Counted from the stretch's first letter, positions 1-9,008 are shown. The stretch is DNA of 64,000 bases from Nocardia alni (GCF_019038435.1 NZ_JAGPOX010000021.1:1-64000); one strand, 5' to 3'. The notes: generated by a model not told the origin, from the sequence alone. Translations and numbers: made by a program.

Positions 1-1
1 C

Positions 2-121
2 GAGGGCACCGGCCGCGGCGACCTGCTAGACCCGACCCACCTGCTGGAATCCGGCCTCGACGCCCTGTGCGACGGCTTCGCCGCCCACCACGGATCACCG
101 ACACCCCCACCCCAGAGTTGA
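2..121 (+). CDS. C-terminal fragment of an unidentified protein cut by the window edge
   Basis: Only the last 39 codons lie inside the window, in the frame ending with TGA at 119-121. The peptide has one amphipathic helical stretch (DLLDPTHLLESGLDAL) followed by a proline-rich tail. Third codon positions are GC-rich as in the neighbours, so it is probably coding. A TetR-type ligand-binding C-terminus would look like this, but that is a guess and no family is assigned. Confidence 0.45.
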   Translation, partial: EGTGRGDLLDPTHLLESGLDALCDGFAAHHGSPTPPPQS

Positions 122-158
122 GTCCGCCGACGCGCCCCGACCGGTACGCGCTGAGCGG

Positions 159-240
159 CCCAGCCTCCCGCTGCATTAGGCCGCCCGAAACTCCGACTTA
201 GGACAATTACACCCCAAAAATCCAGCGGGAGGCCGGTTCT
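159..240. repeat. Imperfect palindromic element, copy A
   Basis: The left arm gcctcccgctgcatt (163-177) pairs with the right arm at 219-233 (aatccagcgggaggc), with about 41 bases between them. The outer edge of the right arm reads ggccggttct. The same arms occur in three other elements (355-434, 8877-8954, 9009-9088), so this is one member of a small hairpin family. It carries no ORF. Confidence 0.7.
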
Positions 241-354
241 CCGAACCACTTGCCGCGACACCGACCCGACACCACGCCCAAAACTGGTCACGTGCACGGC
301 CGCCACCACGCTGAACTCTGCGAGCCGCCTGCACACCACCACGCGAAGGACATC

Positions 355-434
355 CCGGCCTATTGCTACATTTTGGTGGCTCGAGAAGCCGCTTTCGGAC
401 AGATCGAGCCGCAAAATGTAGCGGGAGGCCGGTT
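355..434. repeat. Imperfect palindromic element, copy B
   Basis: The left arm (356-385, ccggcctattgctacatttt then ggctcga) pairs with the right arm (402-432, which ends tgtagcgggaggccgg). It has the longest stem of the four copies, reaching into the ggctcga/tcgagcc inner part. The right end shares agcgggaggccggttctc with copy A. It lies in the non-coding stretch before the VOC gene at 580. Confidence 0.7.
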
Positions 435-579
435 CTCTCGGAGTCCGACGACGCGACCCCTCATACACGCACTCGGGGCCGATTAATCAGGTCGGGTCGC
501 ATCGTCTTATATGTGCGCTCGGTGCGATATTCGCCGGACGCGAGTCCGTGCACAGTGTCACTCTTCGAGGAGACGAGTT

Positions 580-1371
580 ATGGCAACCGGTTTCGCCCCG
601 GGCGCGCCCTGCTGGTTCGATATGGCCGCTATCGACATTCCGGCTGCCGCCGAGTTCTATCGCGGGGTATTCGGCTGGACCGCACAGGACACCGGTCCGC
701 AGACCGGCCACTACACGGTGCTGAGCCAGGACGACGCGTTGGTGGCGGCGATCGGGTCGGCCACACCGGACGACTCCGCCACGCCCGACGGCGAGCCACT
801 GCCCTCACGGTGGCTGCCCTACTTCGCGGTGGACGATGTGCGGCGGACCGTCACCGCCGCGTCCGCCGACGGTGGGGCCGCCCGGTGCGCCTACGCGGAA
901 ATCCCGGGCCAGCTGGAATTCGCCATTCTCACCGATCCGGACGGCGCGGATTACGGCCTCGCCCACCTCACCGGCCATCCGGGCACCCAGCGCTGGGGTT
1001 GGCCGAACAACCCGTGCTGGGTCCAATACACGGCCACTCGCACCCCCGCCGAAGCCATGGCGCACTACGCCAAAGCCCTCGGCTGGGATTACCGCAACGC
1101 AGGCTGGGAGACCTCCACCGAGAACCCCTACCAGGCCCTGGCCGTCGGCGAGCGGGAATTCGGCGGCGCGGCCGCCGCACGCCCCGGCGAGCCCGCCCCC
1201 TTCTGGGCGCTGACCGTCCACGTCCCCGACTGCGACACCGCCGCCACCCGCGCCGCCGAACTCGGCGGAACGATAACCCAAGAGCCACACGACAATCCGG
1301 GTCCGTCCCGCCTCGCGGTCATCGCCGACCCCGCAGGAGCGACACTGGCACTGATGGCGTTCGGCGGGTGA
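580..1371 (+). CDS. Two-domain VOC (glyoxalase/bleomycin-resistance fold) protein
   Basis: This 263-residue protein resembles the mycobacterial 27-30 kDa antigen type of VOC protein (CFP30B-like). It has two tandem VOC modules, about residues 8-125 and 138-262. Each opens with a hydrophobic strand followed by a helix (FDMAAIDIPAAAEFYRGVFG; VQYTATRTPAEAMAHYAKAL) and ends with a strand of the DPAGATLALM type. Such modules bind a metal or small ligand, but the substrate here is unknown. The ATG at 580 is preferred over the in-frame ATG at 511 because GAGGAGACGAG lies just upstream and homologous proteins begin at this point. It is monocistronic, with non-coding DNA on both sides. Confidence 0.85.
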   Translation: MATGFAPGAPCWFDMAAIDIPAAAEFYRGVFGWTAQDTGPQTGHYTVLSQDDALVAAIGSATPDDSATPDGEPLPSRWLPYFAVDDVRRTVTAASADGGAARCAYAEIPGQLEFAILTDPDGADYGLAHLTGHPGTQRWGWPNNPCWVQYTATRTPAEAMAHYAKALGWDYRNAGWETSTENPYQALAVGEREFGGAAAARPGEPAPFWALTVHVPDCDTAATRAAELGGTITQEPHDNPGPSRLAVIADPAGATLALMAFGG

Positions 1372-1917
1372 GCACCGCCGCAATCTCGGCGCGCGGCGGT
1401 CGCCTGTAATTCCGGCGTACTTGCTTGTCTGCCGCGATGCTTGGCCGAGATGGGCGGGATGTCAGCCGCCCATCGGCACATAGCCGAACCGTCGTCGAGC
1501 AGTGACTAGTTCCATCGGATCGCCATCGCCTCTGGCTGTCCACCCACCCGTAGACCACCGATCGACACTCTGGCATAGCCCCCGAAAGGGGTACGTACGC
1601 CGAGCTTTCGGCCGCCGCGAAGTCGCTCATGGTCAGGATGTGGTCCGGAGCGGTGACGGTGCGCACGAATTGGGCCAGTGTGTCGCTGAGCGGGGCGGTG
1701 TGCGCCGGCCCGCGCGTCAGCGTCGTCACCCGTCCGGCCGTTCACTCCGGCGAAGGGCGCGCCAAGGCGACAACATCCGCCAGTGCCACGGACGTCGGCA
1801 GGTCAACGCGAGGAACCTAGCCCAGCAGGCCCAGGTGATACGCGGAGTCAGTCCGGACCACGAGCCGAACTCGCCCGCTCAGTGGTCGTGCACGCTCGGC
1901 TCGAGGCGAACGCGCAC
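1372..1917. other. Gene-poor stretch, possibly holding a decayed gene
   Basis: No convincing gene is present. On the minus strand a frame ending near 1590 and beginning near 1729 encodes a protein-like stretch (SDTLAQFVRTVTAPDHIL and following) that then runs into low-complexity sequence. It may be the relic of a lost gene. No family was recognised. Confidence 0.3.
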
Positions 1918-2592
1918 TTACTCGGTGACGATCGCGTAGATGAATCCGTCCCAGCCCTTGCTGCCGACGGTCTGCATGACGATCGAGTCCAGGCGGGGCT
2001 CGGCGCCGACCAATTCGATCACCTCGCGGCTGGCGCGGACCGCCGCGTCAGCGGAGTTCGGGTCGGCGATGCCGCCCTGACGGACCACATTGTCGACGAT
2101 GATTATCGAGCCGGGGCGAGTCAGGCGTAGCGCCCAGCGCACGTACTCGGCGTTGTTGACCTTGTCGGCATCGACGAAGACCAAGTCGAACGGTTCGGGA
2201 TTCTCCTGTTCCAACACGGGCAGGCTGTCCAGTGCCGCACCGACCCGGATCTCCACGCGCTTGCCCAGGCCGGCCCGGTCGAGGTTGGCGCGGGCTACCT
2301 CGGCGTGGCGCGGTTCGAACTCGAGGGTGACGACCTGTCCCTCCTCGCCCACCGCGCGCGCCAGCCAGCCGGTGCTGTAGCCGCCGAGCGTGCCGATCTC
2401 GAGCACCCGTCGCGCCCGGATCGAGCGCGCGATCAGGTTCAGAAATTTGCCCTGGGCGGGCGAAACGTCGATAGCCGGGAGCCCGGCCGCCGAATTCGCC
2501 TGCTCCACAGCCGTTCGCTGCTCCCGATCCGGAGCCGTGAGCAGGCTCTGTTCCAGATATTGGTCCACCCGATCCCATGCGCCGCTAGTCAT
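1918..2592 (-). CDS. Class I SAM-dependent O-methyltransferase (catechol/caffeoyl-CoA type)
   Basis: The protein has 224 residues, the usual length of bacterial family-3 O-methyltransferases. The SAM-binding motif I is RVLEIGTLGGYSTGWLA, followed by the acidic motif VVTLEFEP. The metal and substrate signature is FDLVFVDADK, and the post-motif GSIIIVDNVVRQG matches the family. These enzymes transfer a methyl group to a vicinal hydroxyl with a divalent cation. Substrate is unknown. The start is set at ATG 2592; an ATG at 2622 with a GGAA-type upstream sequence would add 10 residues. The lipoprotein gene at 2643-3152 lies upstream on the same strand, about 50 bases away, but no functional link is evident. 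Confidence 0.9.
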   Translation of the reverse strand: MTSGAWDRVDQYLEQSLLTAPDREQRTAVEQANSAAGLPAIDVSPAQGKFLNLIARSIRARRVLEIGTLGGYSTGWLARAVGEEGQVVTLEFEPRHAEVARANLDRAGLGKRVEIRVGAALDSLPVLEQENPEPFDLVFVDADKVNNAEYVRWALRLTRPGSIIIVDNVVRQGGIADPNSADAAVRASREVIELVGAEPRLDSIVMQTVGSKGWDGFIYAIVTE

Positions 2593-2642
2593 AGCAGCCA
2601 GTCTGCCATCCGGAACCGACATGTTTCCGGGCCGAGGACACG

Positions 2643-3152
2643 TCACCCGAGCGGCAACTGGTCGGTCTCCGGCTTCCCGTAGCCGGTGATCGTGATACTC
2701 CCGAACACGGTCCCCTCCGGGCTCACCGCGCCCAGTACGACCCGCACCGGGTAGGGCGTGTAATTGCCCGCCGCACAATCCGGACTACATGTGTTCACGT
2801 GCTCGATCCCGGCCCCGTCGGCCTCGTTCGCACCCCACTTCGTCCACGTCAACCCGTCGATCCAGATATCGGCATTGGTCCCGCAGTGCAGCGAGGAAAT
2901 CCGCACCGGCCGCACCTCGGCCGACCCGCCACACGCACTCACGACCCGGGGCTCGGCCATCGGCGCATCCCTCTCCGACGAAACCGATGCCGCAACCGCG
3001 CTCGTAGCCGCACCACTGTTGGTCGACACACCAATGGAACTCCGCACTCCCTCGGCCCCCGCACACCCCGACAGCGCCACGCCCGCGATCCCGATCGCGG
3101 TCACAATCACGTTCGCCATCCGCATCCGCACCGCCCCACATCCCGCACTCAC
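2643..3152 (-). CDS. Predicted lipoprotein, function unknown
   Basis: This 169-residue protein has an N-terminal export signal (basic MRMAN, then the hydrophobic VIVTAIGIAGVA) ending in the lipobox LSGC. The cysteine should be lipidated and the mature protein anchored on the outer face of the membrane. A Ser/Thr/Ala-rich linker (about residues 35-65) is followed by a compact C-terminal part with several cysteines (SACGG, LHCG, NTCSPDCA) that could form disulphides. The GTG start at 3152 is favoured by the upstream CAGGGGTGA; ATG codons at 3125 and 3119 are alternatives. I do not recognise the mature domain. Confidence 0.75.
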   Translation of the reverse strand: MSAGCGAVRMRMANVIVTAIGIAGVALSGCAGAEGVRSSIGVSTNSGAATSAVAASVSSERDAPMAEPRVVSACGGSAEVRPVRISSLHCGTNADIWIDGLTWTKWGANEADGAGIEHVNTCSPDCAAGNYTPYPVRVVLGAVSPEGTVFGSITITGYGKPETDQLPLG

Positions 3153-3432
3153 GTGAGATTCACCCCTGCCATTCCACGGTAACGCGCCGCGTCCACGACG
3201 AACACCGGCGATTCGACCAGCCCCGGACGTTCCACCTTTATCGTTCCACCTCGGACCACGGGTGCATGGTTCGCGGCAAGGTCATGCTCAGCCTCGAATT
3301 ATGCCGCCAACCGCCCTCGAATCAACCGTGCCGCAGGCCCGAGCCGGAGCTCGAGCAGCCGATCCACGAAATGCCGGCCCTTGTCTCGCGCAGCGCTGAT
3401 GACCGTCGGCCCAATGCCACGAAAACGTCGCC

Positions 3433-5154
3433 TCAGAACAGAAAGTAGCGCTGCGCCAGCGGGAGTTCGGTCGCGGGCTCCTCGGCCCACACCTCGCCGT
3501 CGACCCGGACGGTGAAGGTGTCCGGATCAACCTCGATACGAGGCAGGGCCTCGTTGTTGGGCATGTCGGCCTTGGCCACCCGGCGCACATTGGTGATCGG
3601 GGACAGCTTGCGCGCCACCGCGATTCGCTCCGCCAAGCCGTCCTCGACGGCCTGCTCGGAAACGAAATGCAGTGAGGTGTGCGCCGCGACCGCCGGCGCG
3701 GCGCCGAACATCGGCCGCGGCAGGATCGGCTGCGGGGTCGGGATGGAGGCGTTGGCATCGCCCATCGCCGCCCACGCGATCATGCCGCCCTTGAGCACCA
3801 GGTCCGGACGCACACCGAAGAAGGCGGGATCCCACAGCACCAGATCCGCGAGCTTCCCCGTCTCGACCGAGCCGATCTCGTGGCCCATGCCGTGCGCGAT
3901 GGCCGGGCAGATGGTGTATTTCGCGACATAGCGGCGCACCCGGTTGTTGTCGGCACGGCCGTCGCCGGGCAGCGCGCCGCGGCGGCGCTTCATCACGTGC
4001 GCGGTCTGCCAGGTCCGCATCACCACCTCGCCGATGCGGCCCATGGCCTGCGAGTCCGAACTCATCATGGAGATCGCGCCCAGATCGTGCAGCAGATCCT
4101 CCGCGGCGATGGTGGAGGGCCGGATCCGGCTCTCCGCGAAGGCCAGATCCTCCGGGACGGCCGAGTTCAGGTGATGGCACACCATGAGCATGTCCAGATG
4201 CTCGTCGATGGTGTTGACCGTATGCGGTCGAGTCGGATTCGTCGATCCCGGAAGCACATTCGGCTCACCGGCCAGGCGGATGATGTCCGGCGCGTGTCCG
4301 CCGCCGGCGCCCTCGACGTGGTAGGCGTTGATCGAGCGCCCGTTGATCGCGGCGATGGTGTCCTCGACGAAACCCGCCTCGTTCAGCGTGTCCGAATGCA
4401 GTGCCACCTGCACGCCCGACGCGTCGGCCACCGTCAGCGACGCATCGATGGCCGCGGGCGTGGAACCCCAGTCCTCGTGCAGTTTGAAACCGCCTGCGCC
4501 GCCACGCAATTGCTCCCACAGCGACTCGTGACTGACGGTGTTGCCCTTACCCAGCAACAGCACGTTCACCGGCCACGGATCCATCGCCTCGAGCATCCGG
4601 GCCAGATGCCACGCGCCCGGCGTGACAGTGGTGGCCTTACTGCCCTCGGCCGGTCCGGTGCCGCCACCGGCCATGGTGGTGATGCCGGCGCCCAACGCCT
4701 CGGGCACCAGCTGCGGGCAGATGAAGTGCACGTGCACGTCCAGCGCGCCGGCGGTGAGTATCTTGCCGTTACCCGCGATGATCTCCGTCGATGGACCGAC
4801 CACCAGGAGCGGATGGACCCCGTCCATGGTGTCGGGATTGCCCGCCTTGCCGATCGCGACTATGCGGCCGTCGCGAATTCCCACGTCCGCCTTGATGATT
4901 CCCCAGTGATCGACGATGACCGCGCCGGTGATGACGGTGTCCGGGGCGCCCTGGGCGCGGGTCGCGCGGCCCTGGCCCATGGATTCGCGCAGCACCTTGC
5001 CGCCGCCGAACACCGCCTCGTCACCGGCCGAATCCGGTCCGCCGCACCGGTCCTCGGTGATCTCGATCAGCAGGTCGGTGTCCGCCAGGCGGATTCGGTC
5101 CCCGGTGGTGGGCCCGTACAGTGCCGCATACTGCGCGCGGGAGAGCGATACCAT
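3433..5154 (-). CDS. ureC: Urease alpha subunit (catalytic)
   Basis: This is the catalytic subunit of nickel urease, which hydrolyses urea to ammonia and carbamate. Its 573 residues match the normal length. The active-site landmarks are all visible: HVHFICPQ (first nickel histidines), [13 protein letters not shown] (the lysine to be carbamylated), [20 protein letters not shown] (catalytic flap histidine) and [11 protein letters not shown] (metal aspartate). It should therefore be competent once nickel is inserted. Its start overlaps the ureB stop as TGATG, so the two are translationally coupled. Unusually, no ureF, ureG or ureD gene follows: the next gene downstream is an unrelated lipoprotein, and about 280 bases after the stop hold no recognisable gene. 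Confidence 0.98.
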   Translation of the reverse strand: MVSLSRAQYAALYGPTTGDRIRLADTDLLIEITEDRCGGPDSAGDEAVFGGGKVLRESMGQGRATRAQGAPDTVITGAVIVDHWGIIKADVGIRDGRIVAIGKAGNPDTMDGVHPLLVVGPSTEIIAGNGKILTAGALDVHVHFICPQLVPEALGAGITTMAGGGTGPAEGSKATTVTPGAWHLARMLEAMDPWPVNVLLLGKGNTVSHESLWEQLRGGAGGFKLHEDWGSTPAAIDASLTVADASGVQVALHSDTLNEAGFVEDTIAAINGRSINAYHVEGAGGGHAPDIIRLAGEPNVLPGSTNPTRPHTVNTIDEHLDMLMVCHHLNSAVPEDLAFAESRIRPSTIAAEDLLHDLGAISMMSSDSQAMGRIGEVVMRTWQTAHVMKRRRGALPGDGRADNNRVRRYVAKYTICPAIAHGMGHEIGSVETGKLADLVLWDPAFFGVRPDLVLKGGMIAWAAMGDANASIPTPQPILPRPMFGAAPAVAAHTSLHFVSEQAVEDGLAERIAVARKLSPITNVRRVAKADMPNNEALPRIEVDPDTFTVRVDGEVWAEEPATELPLAQRYFLF

Positions 5155-5504
5155 CAGTCCAGCTTTCCGGGTGAATCCAGTGTGATGCCGTGGACCTCGC
5201 GGGCGCCGCGCAGCGGAACCAGCGAAACACGCTGCCCCAGACCCGGTTCGAAACGCACGGCCGTCCCCGCCGGGATATCGAGGCGACGGCCCCGGGCGGC
5301 GGCACGGTCGAATTCCAGCGCGCGGTTGGCCTGCGGAAAGTGCACGTGGCTGCCGACCTGGATCGGCCGGTCGCCGGAGTTGACCACCTCGAGCTCGATC
5401 CGGTCGGCACCGGCGTTGATCTCGACAGGGTCCTCGGCGTACAGGATTTCGCCGGGTATCACCCGGCCGGCGGTGGCCGGATCGGCCGAATCATCGTGTG
5501 ACAT
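5154..5504 (-). CDS. ureB: Urease beta subunit
   Basis: This 116-residue structural subunit packs around UreC in the (UreABC)3 assembly. Family features are the opening [15 protein letters not shown], the [14 protein letters not shown] strand and the [13 protein letters not shown] segment, followed by [16 protein letters not shown]. The gene starts at ATG 5504, eight bases after the ureA stop, and its stop overlaps the ureC start. The order ureA-ureB-ureC with separate beta and gamma genes is the common actinobacterial arrangement. Confidence 0.97.
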   Translation of the reverse strand: MSHDDSADPATAGRVIPGEILYAEDPVEINAGADRIELEVVNSGDRPIQVGSHVHFPQANRALEFDRAAARGRRLDIPAGTAVRFEPGLGQRVSLVPLRGAREVHGITLDSPGKLD

Positions 5505-5512
5505 GGCCGTTC

Positions 5513-5815
5513 TCAGTCGATCGGGTGATGGACGGTGACGAGTTTGGTCCCGTCCGGGAAGGTGGCCTCGACCTGCACGTCCGGGATCATCTCCGGAATT
5601 CCGTCCATGACCTCGTCGCGGGTGAGCACGGTGCGGCCCGAGGCCATCAACTCGGCGACGGTGCGACCGTCCCGCGCGCCCTCGAGCACGTGGTCGGTGA
5701 TGACGGCCACCGCCTCGGGGTGGTTGAGCCTCAGCCCCCGGGCCTGGCGACGCCGAGCCAGCTCGGCCGCGTAGCTGAGCATCAGTCGTTCCTGCTCATG
5801 CGGCGACAATCGCAT
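5513..5815 (-). CDS. ureA: Urease gamma subunit
   Basis: The protein has 100 residues, the canonical length, and starts [20 protein letters not shown]. The family signatures [22 protein letters not shown] and [17 protein letters not shown] (broken here by the 20-residue limit only) are intact, ending [13 protein letters not shown]. The ATG at 5815 is chosen over the upstream in-frame start at 5869 because family members begin exactly here. It is the first gene of the urease operon; the thioesterase gene at 5888-6334 lies upstream on the same strand. Confidence 0.97.
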   Translation of the reverse strand: MRLSPHEQERLMLSYAAELARRRQARGLRLNHPEAVAVITDHVLEGARDGRTVAELMASGRTVLTRDEVMDGIPEMIPDVQVEATFPDGTKLVTVHHPID

Positions 5816-5887
5816 GCGGGCTCCTCGGCAGATAACAACAGGTGACGGACATTTTGACACGCCGGGCACGTCCGCGCGCGCCGACGA

Positions 5888-6334
5888 TCATTCGGCGGAG
5901 GCGAGGTTCTGCAGGCGAACCTGGCCGCGCGCGACCACACGCTCCTGCTCGTCGGTGATCACCACCTGCCACAACTGCTGCGAGCGACCCCGATGCAGCG
6001 GCGTGGCCACCGCGCGCAGCACGCCCTCGCGGACCGCGCGCAGGAAGTCGGTGTTGTTGTTCACACCGACGACATTGCCGCGATCGCCGTACCAAACCCC
6101 GCCGCCGACGCTGGCGATGGTCTCGATGACCGTGCAGTACACGCCCCCGTTGACGATGCCCGCGGGCTGATGCTGCTGCGGCGAGACCACCCACTCCGCG
6201 ACCACCCGGTCGGGCGAGGTCTCGGTGTACTTCAGCCCGATCAGATCGGTGAAGTACCCCTCACTGAATCGGGTCATGGCCTCCGGCGTCAGATCCGCCA
6301 GGGATCCGATCTCGGACCGATCGTGCTGAGTCAT
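5888..6334 (-). CDS. PaaI-type hotdog-fold thioesterase
   Basis: The 148-residue protein has the hotdog thioesterase core: AEWVVSPQQHQPAGIVNGGVY carries the PaaI HxxxxGxxxGG pattern, and the helix CTVIETIASVGGG follows. The strand VVGVNNNTDFLRAV and the C-terminal WQVVITDEQERVVARGQV complete the fold. Such enzymes hydrolyse aryl- or acyl-CoA thioesters in the cytoplasm, often aromatic ones; the actual substrate is unknown. The ATG at 6334 fits the family start, although a longer frame opens at 6469. It sits just upstream of ureA without obvious functional connection. Confidence 0.85.
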   Translation of the reverse strand: MTQHDRSEIGSLADLTPEAMTRFSEGYFTDLIGLKYTETSPDRVVAEWVVSPQQHQPAGIVNGGVYCTVIETIASVGGGVWYGDRGNVVGVNNNTDFLRAVREGVLRAVATPLHRGRSQQLWQVVITDEQERVVARGQVRLQNLASAE

Positions 6335-6853
6335 GAGAAAACAGTTACACAGGACAAGTACTGCCCGATTCCCGGGTCGGTCGAACGCCCCGACCGCTCC
6401 CACCAGCGCCGGGACTCCCTCGATGATGCCGAACGATCGGGCGCGCGCCGCAGAGATGGCGTATGTCACTACCCGCGGGGCCGTGAACGGGCATATACGC
6501 CATCGCTTTGTCGTCTCGAGCGCCGAGCGGACCCGGTTGTGAGAATCTACGCAGCGACCATGGTCGCCGTATTCGCCAGCTTTATCACCGCCGATGCGCT
6601 CGAACGGAAGTAGTTAGGCTTCGCCCTCGCAATGGCCGTCCTCTTCGACACGGCGGTGATCCCGATGATGCTGGCGCCCGGCCATGTATGAAACTCTTCG
6701 GCCCACGCAACTGGTGGCCCGGCCACGCAGTAGTAGGGCGGCGGGCCCCGGCACCGTGAGCCGGGACCCGCCGCGGCACAGGATCGAGGGAATCAACCGC
6801 AGCCCTCGGGATTCACGCTCGATCCGTACGCCGCCTTCGAGTGTAGGGCAGCC
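6335..6853. other. Non-coding stretch between the thioesterase and the iron gene
   Basis: About 520 bases without a credible gene. It contains the inverted repeat at 6456-6503 and, near 6607-6622, a weak IdeR-like sequence (gtagttaggcttcgccc). A second, better IdeR-like box at 6843-6861 overlaps its right edge. The lost C-terminus of the FhuF-like gene may once have been here. Confidence 0.4.
6456..6503. repeat. Nested inverted repeat
   Basis: The outer arms atggcgtatg (6456-6465) and catatacgccat (6492-6503) enclose a second pair, cccg and cggg. The whole is about 48 bases. It could be a regulator site or a transcript hairpin. No T-run follows, so a classical terminator is less likely. Confidence 0.5.
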
Positions 6854-6861
6854 TTACCTAA
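6843..6861 (-). promoter_or_regulatory. IdeR/DtxR-like iron box overlapping the FhuF-like stop codon
   Basis: On the minus strand the site reads ttaggtaaggctgccctac, which matches the mycobacterial IdeR consensus TTAGGTTAGGCTAACCTAA at 15 of 19 positions. It covers the TAA stop of the FhuF-like gene and points into DNA that now has no gene. Confidence 0.55.
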
Positions 6862-7558
6862 CTAGGCAAGAGCGACGCACCGGCAATCCGCGCCCCTGCA
6901 ACTCGACCAGCAGCGCCTGCCCGCGGTCGGCACCCCGCTGCGAGGAGGTGCCCGCCAGATCCGGCACATAGGTGGCCGCGCCAACGACCGCCTCGGCCAC
7001 CAGCGCCCAGAACCGTCGCGGACTCAGCCCCGCGCACCGCCACATCGCGGCCTGCACCAGGGTCAGCGCCGCCGCACAGCGGTGCGCGAGCCACACCTGT
7101 AGTGCGCGCTCACACGGCAACGCCACCACGCCCGGCCGACCCTCCAGCGGATCGCCCTCGACCACGCGAATCGTCGTGTCGGACAGGCCCGCCCAGTCGA
7201 TGCCGCCGTCGTTGTCGGTGTGCACCCACAAATTCTCGAGTCCGGGATCCCAGGCGCGGCCCTCGGCCACCAGCAGCGCGGCGACCCTGCCGACCACGGC
7301 GTGGATCAGCGCCGTGGCCACCACCTCCGCCGCGATGTCGGCGTTGACCATCTCCGCGACGTGACGGCGATACATCAGCTCGATGCGCCCCTCGCGCAGC
7401 CCATCGGACAACCGCCACCATCGGCGTTTTCCGTGGTCGGACATCGCGGCCACGGCGTAGACGCGGGGGTGCTCCGGCTGCAGCGCGCGCAGCCGGTCAC
7501 AGGCGTGCCCGAAGGCCGGTTCCCAGCGACGGGTCGGACAGACGGCGATCGGCTCGAA
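6854..7558 (-). CDS. FhuF-like siderophore-iron reductase family protein, C-terminal cysteine cluster missing
   Basis: This 234-residue protein resembles the actinobacterial FhuF-like (2Fe-2S) group, which reduces siderophore-bound Fe(III) at the cytoplasmic side to release iron. The long helical core is present, with the family-like stretch NLWVHTDNDGGIDWAGLSD and a C-terminal region rich in RRS. In family members the chain continues RRSCC, with two further cysteines that complete the iron-sulphur cluster; here it stops after RRSCLVR, leaving a single cysteine. It may be inactive in electron transfer or work differently. It is transcribed away from the FecCD permease, with an IdeR-like box (7600-7618) in the shared upstream region. 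The start ATG 7558 (MFEPIAV) has AGGAGCTTCGA before it; the frame stays open upstream to 7630. Confidence 0.65.
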   Translation of the reverse strand, partial: FEPIAVCPTRRWEPAFGHACDRLRALQPEHPRVYAVAAMSDHGKRRWWRLSDGLREGRIELMYRRHVAEMVNADIAAEVVATALIHAVVGRVAALLVAEGRAWDPGLENLWVHTDNDGGIDWAGLSDTTIRVVEGDPLEGRPGVVALPCERALQVWLAHRCAAALTLVQAAMWRCAGLSPRRFWALVAEAVVGAATYVPDLAGTSSQRGADRGQALLVELQGRGLPVRRSCLVR

Positions 7559-7599
7559 CATTCGAAGCTCCTCGTTGGCAGTGCGGACCGAAACGAAAG

Positions 7600-7618
7600 A
7601 TAGGTTAGGCTTACCAGA
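7600..7618. promoter_or_regulatory. IdeR/DtxR-like iron box in the divergent promoter
   Basis: The sequence ataggttaggcttaccaga matches the IdeR consensus at 15 of 19 positions. It lies 42 bases before the FhuF-like start and 12 bases before the permease start. Both genes are therefore expected to be repressed when iron is plentiful. Confidence 0.75.
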
Positions 7619-7629
7619 CTTGTTGGGCA

Positions 7630-8694
7630 ATGTTCGGAATCACTCAGGAGTTATTCGTCGCCGTGGCCGGTCTAGTCACCCACCAACGTCATCGCGTCCG
7701 CGCGCTGGTGTTTCTGACCGCATTGCTGCTGGTCGCGATCATCGCCGGAATCGCGGTGGGTTCCCGGACCATTGCGCCGGACGCGGTATTCCACGCGCTG
7801 TGGTGCCCGCACGGGCCGCCGCTGAGCTGTCCGGCGAGTACGCGGACCGCGCGGATCGTGCGCGAATTACGGCTGCCGCGCACGGGTTTGGCCCTGGTCG
7901 CCGGGCCGGCGCTGGGTATGGCCGGTGCGTTGATCCAGGGCTACACCCGCAACCCACTCGCCGACGCTGGACTGGTCGGGCTCAACGCCGGGGCGGCGTT
8001 GTCGGCGATCCTCGGCGTGCACCTGTTCGCCTTGACCCAACCGCGGCAATACATCTGGCTGGCATTCGCCGGGGCGCTGCTCGCGGGCCTGGTGGTGTAC
8101 GCGGTGTCGGCGATCGGGGCGGCGAGCCCGCTGAGCCTCGTGCTGGCCGGAGCCGCGCTCACCGCGGTGCTCCAAGCGCTGACGAATGCCATTGTGCTGC
8201 TGGATCCCACGGCGTTGGAGACCTATCGATACTGGGTCATCGGCTCGGTGTCCGGGCATGACGTCAGCGTGCTGTGGCAGGTCCTTCCGTTCGTGATCCT
8301 CGGCGTGCTGCTCGCCTGCTCGGCCGCGCCCGGGCTCGACGCCCTGGCGCTGGGCGAGGATTCCGCGCGCAGCCTGGGCGTGCACGTCGGCCGCAACCGG
8401 GCGCTGGGTCTGGCCGCGGTGGTCGTGCTGTGCGGTGCGGCCACCGCCGCGGTCGGCCCGATCGCCTTCCTCGGCCTGATCGTCCCGCACCTGGCCCGCA
8501 TGCTCGTCGGCTCGGATCACCGCTGGCTGCTGCCCAGTTCGGGGTTGCTGGGGGCGCTGATGCTGCTCCTGGCCGACATCGTGGGTCGTATCGTCGCGCG
8601 CCCCGGCGAAATTCAAGCCGGCATCATCTTGGCCGCACTCGGCGGTCCGGTCTTCATCGCCCTGGTCCGCCGCCGGAAACCGGTGGGACTGTGA
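7630..8694 (+). CDS. FecCD-family siderophore ABC transporter permease
   Basis: The 354-residue polytopic protein has about nine to ten membrane segments, beginning near residue 25 (RALVFLTALLLVAIIAGIAV). Family signatures are RELRLPRTGLALVAGPALG, MAGALIQGYTRNPLADAGLVG and GPIAFLGLIVPHLARMLVG, the last being the loop that contacts the ATPase. It imports iron-siderophore complexes with a second permease, an ATPase and a binding protein. Its stop overlaps a GTG (GTGA), where the second permease gene would normally begin, but that gene is displaced by about 450 bases and truncated. No ATPase or binding-protein gene is in the window. Iron control is expected through the box at 7600-7618. Confidence 0.95.
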   Translation: MFGITQELFVAVAGLVTHQRHRVRALVFLTALLLVAIIAGIAVGSRTIAPDAVFHALWCPHGPPLSCPASTRTARIVRELRLPRTGLALVAGPALGMAGALIQGYTRNPLADAGLVGLNAGAALSAILGVHLFALTQPRQYIWLAFAGALLAGLVVYAVSAIGAASPLSLVLAGAALTAVLQALTNAIVLLDPTALETYRYWVIGSVSGHDVSVLWQVLPFVILGVLLACSAAPGLDALALGEDSARSLGVHVGRNRALGLAAVVVLCGAATAAVGPIAFLGLIVPHLARMLVGSDHRWLLPSSGLLGALMLLLADIVGRIVARPGEIQAGIILAALGGPVFIALVRRRKPVGL

Positions 8695-8876
8695 GCATCG
8701 ACATTTGCGCAAAGTCGTCCGGAGCGGCATATCCGGTGACGGCGCACTCGGCCGACATCATCCTGCTCAGCCGAACGTGGGCGCGGCCGACTCGGGACTC
8801 GCCCCGGCACACGCGCATCGGCGCCACGTGGCGATCGGGCCGTCTGGTCTGCGCACACTTGGGCGGGTGCGGAGAA

Positions 8877-8954
8877 CCGGCCTCCGGCTGCATTCTTACG
8901 ATCGATTTGGCGGAAACCAGAGCTTTCGACCCCGAAGATGCAGCGTCAGGCCGG
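8877..8954. repeat. Imperfect palindromic element, copy C
   Basis: The left arm (8877-8900, ccggcctccggctgcattct) pairs with the right arm (8931-8954, cgaagatgcagcgtcaggcc). The outer flank gagaa matches the outer ends of copies A and B, which places all in one family. The inner spacer is about 30 bases. Confidence 0.7.
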
Positions 8955-9008
8955 ACTGTGGCTGTTACTCCGAGGCCCCTGTCCCCCTGCACGGGCAGCT
9001 TCGTAGAT

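Noticed and set aside
3299..3490. Short minus-strand frame of 63 codons at the end of ureC
   Set aside because: Begins inside ureC in another frame and has no ribosome binding site; only weakly protein-like.
3679..5538. Plus-strand open frame of 619 codons opposite the urease genes
   Set aside because: Antisense to ureC and ureB, with Arg/His/Asp-rich composition and no domain.
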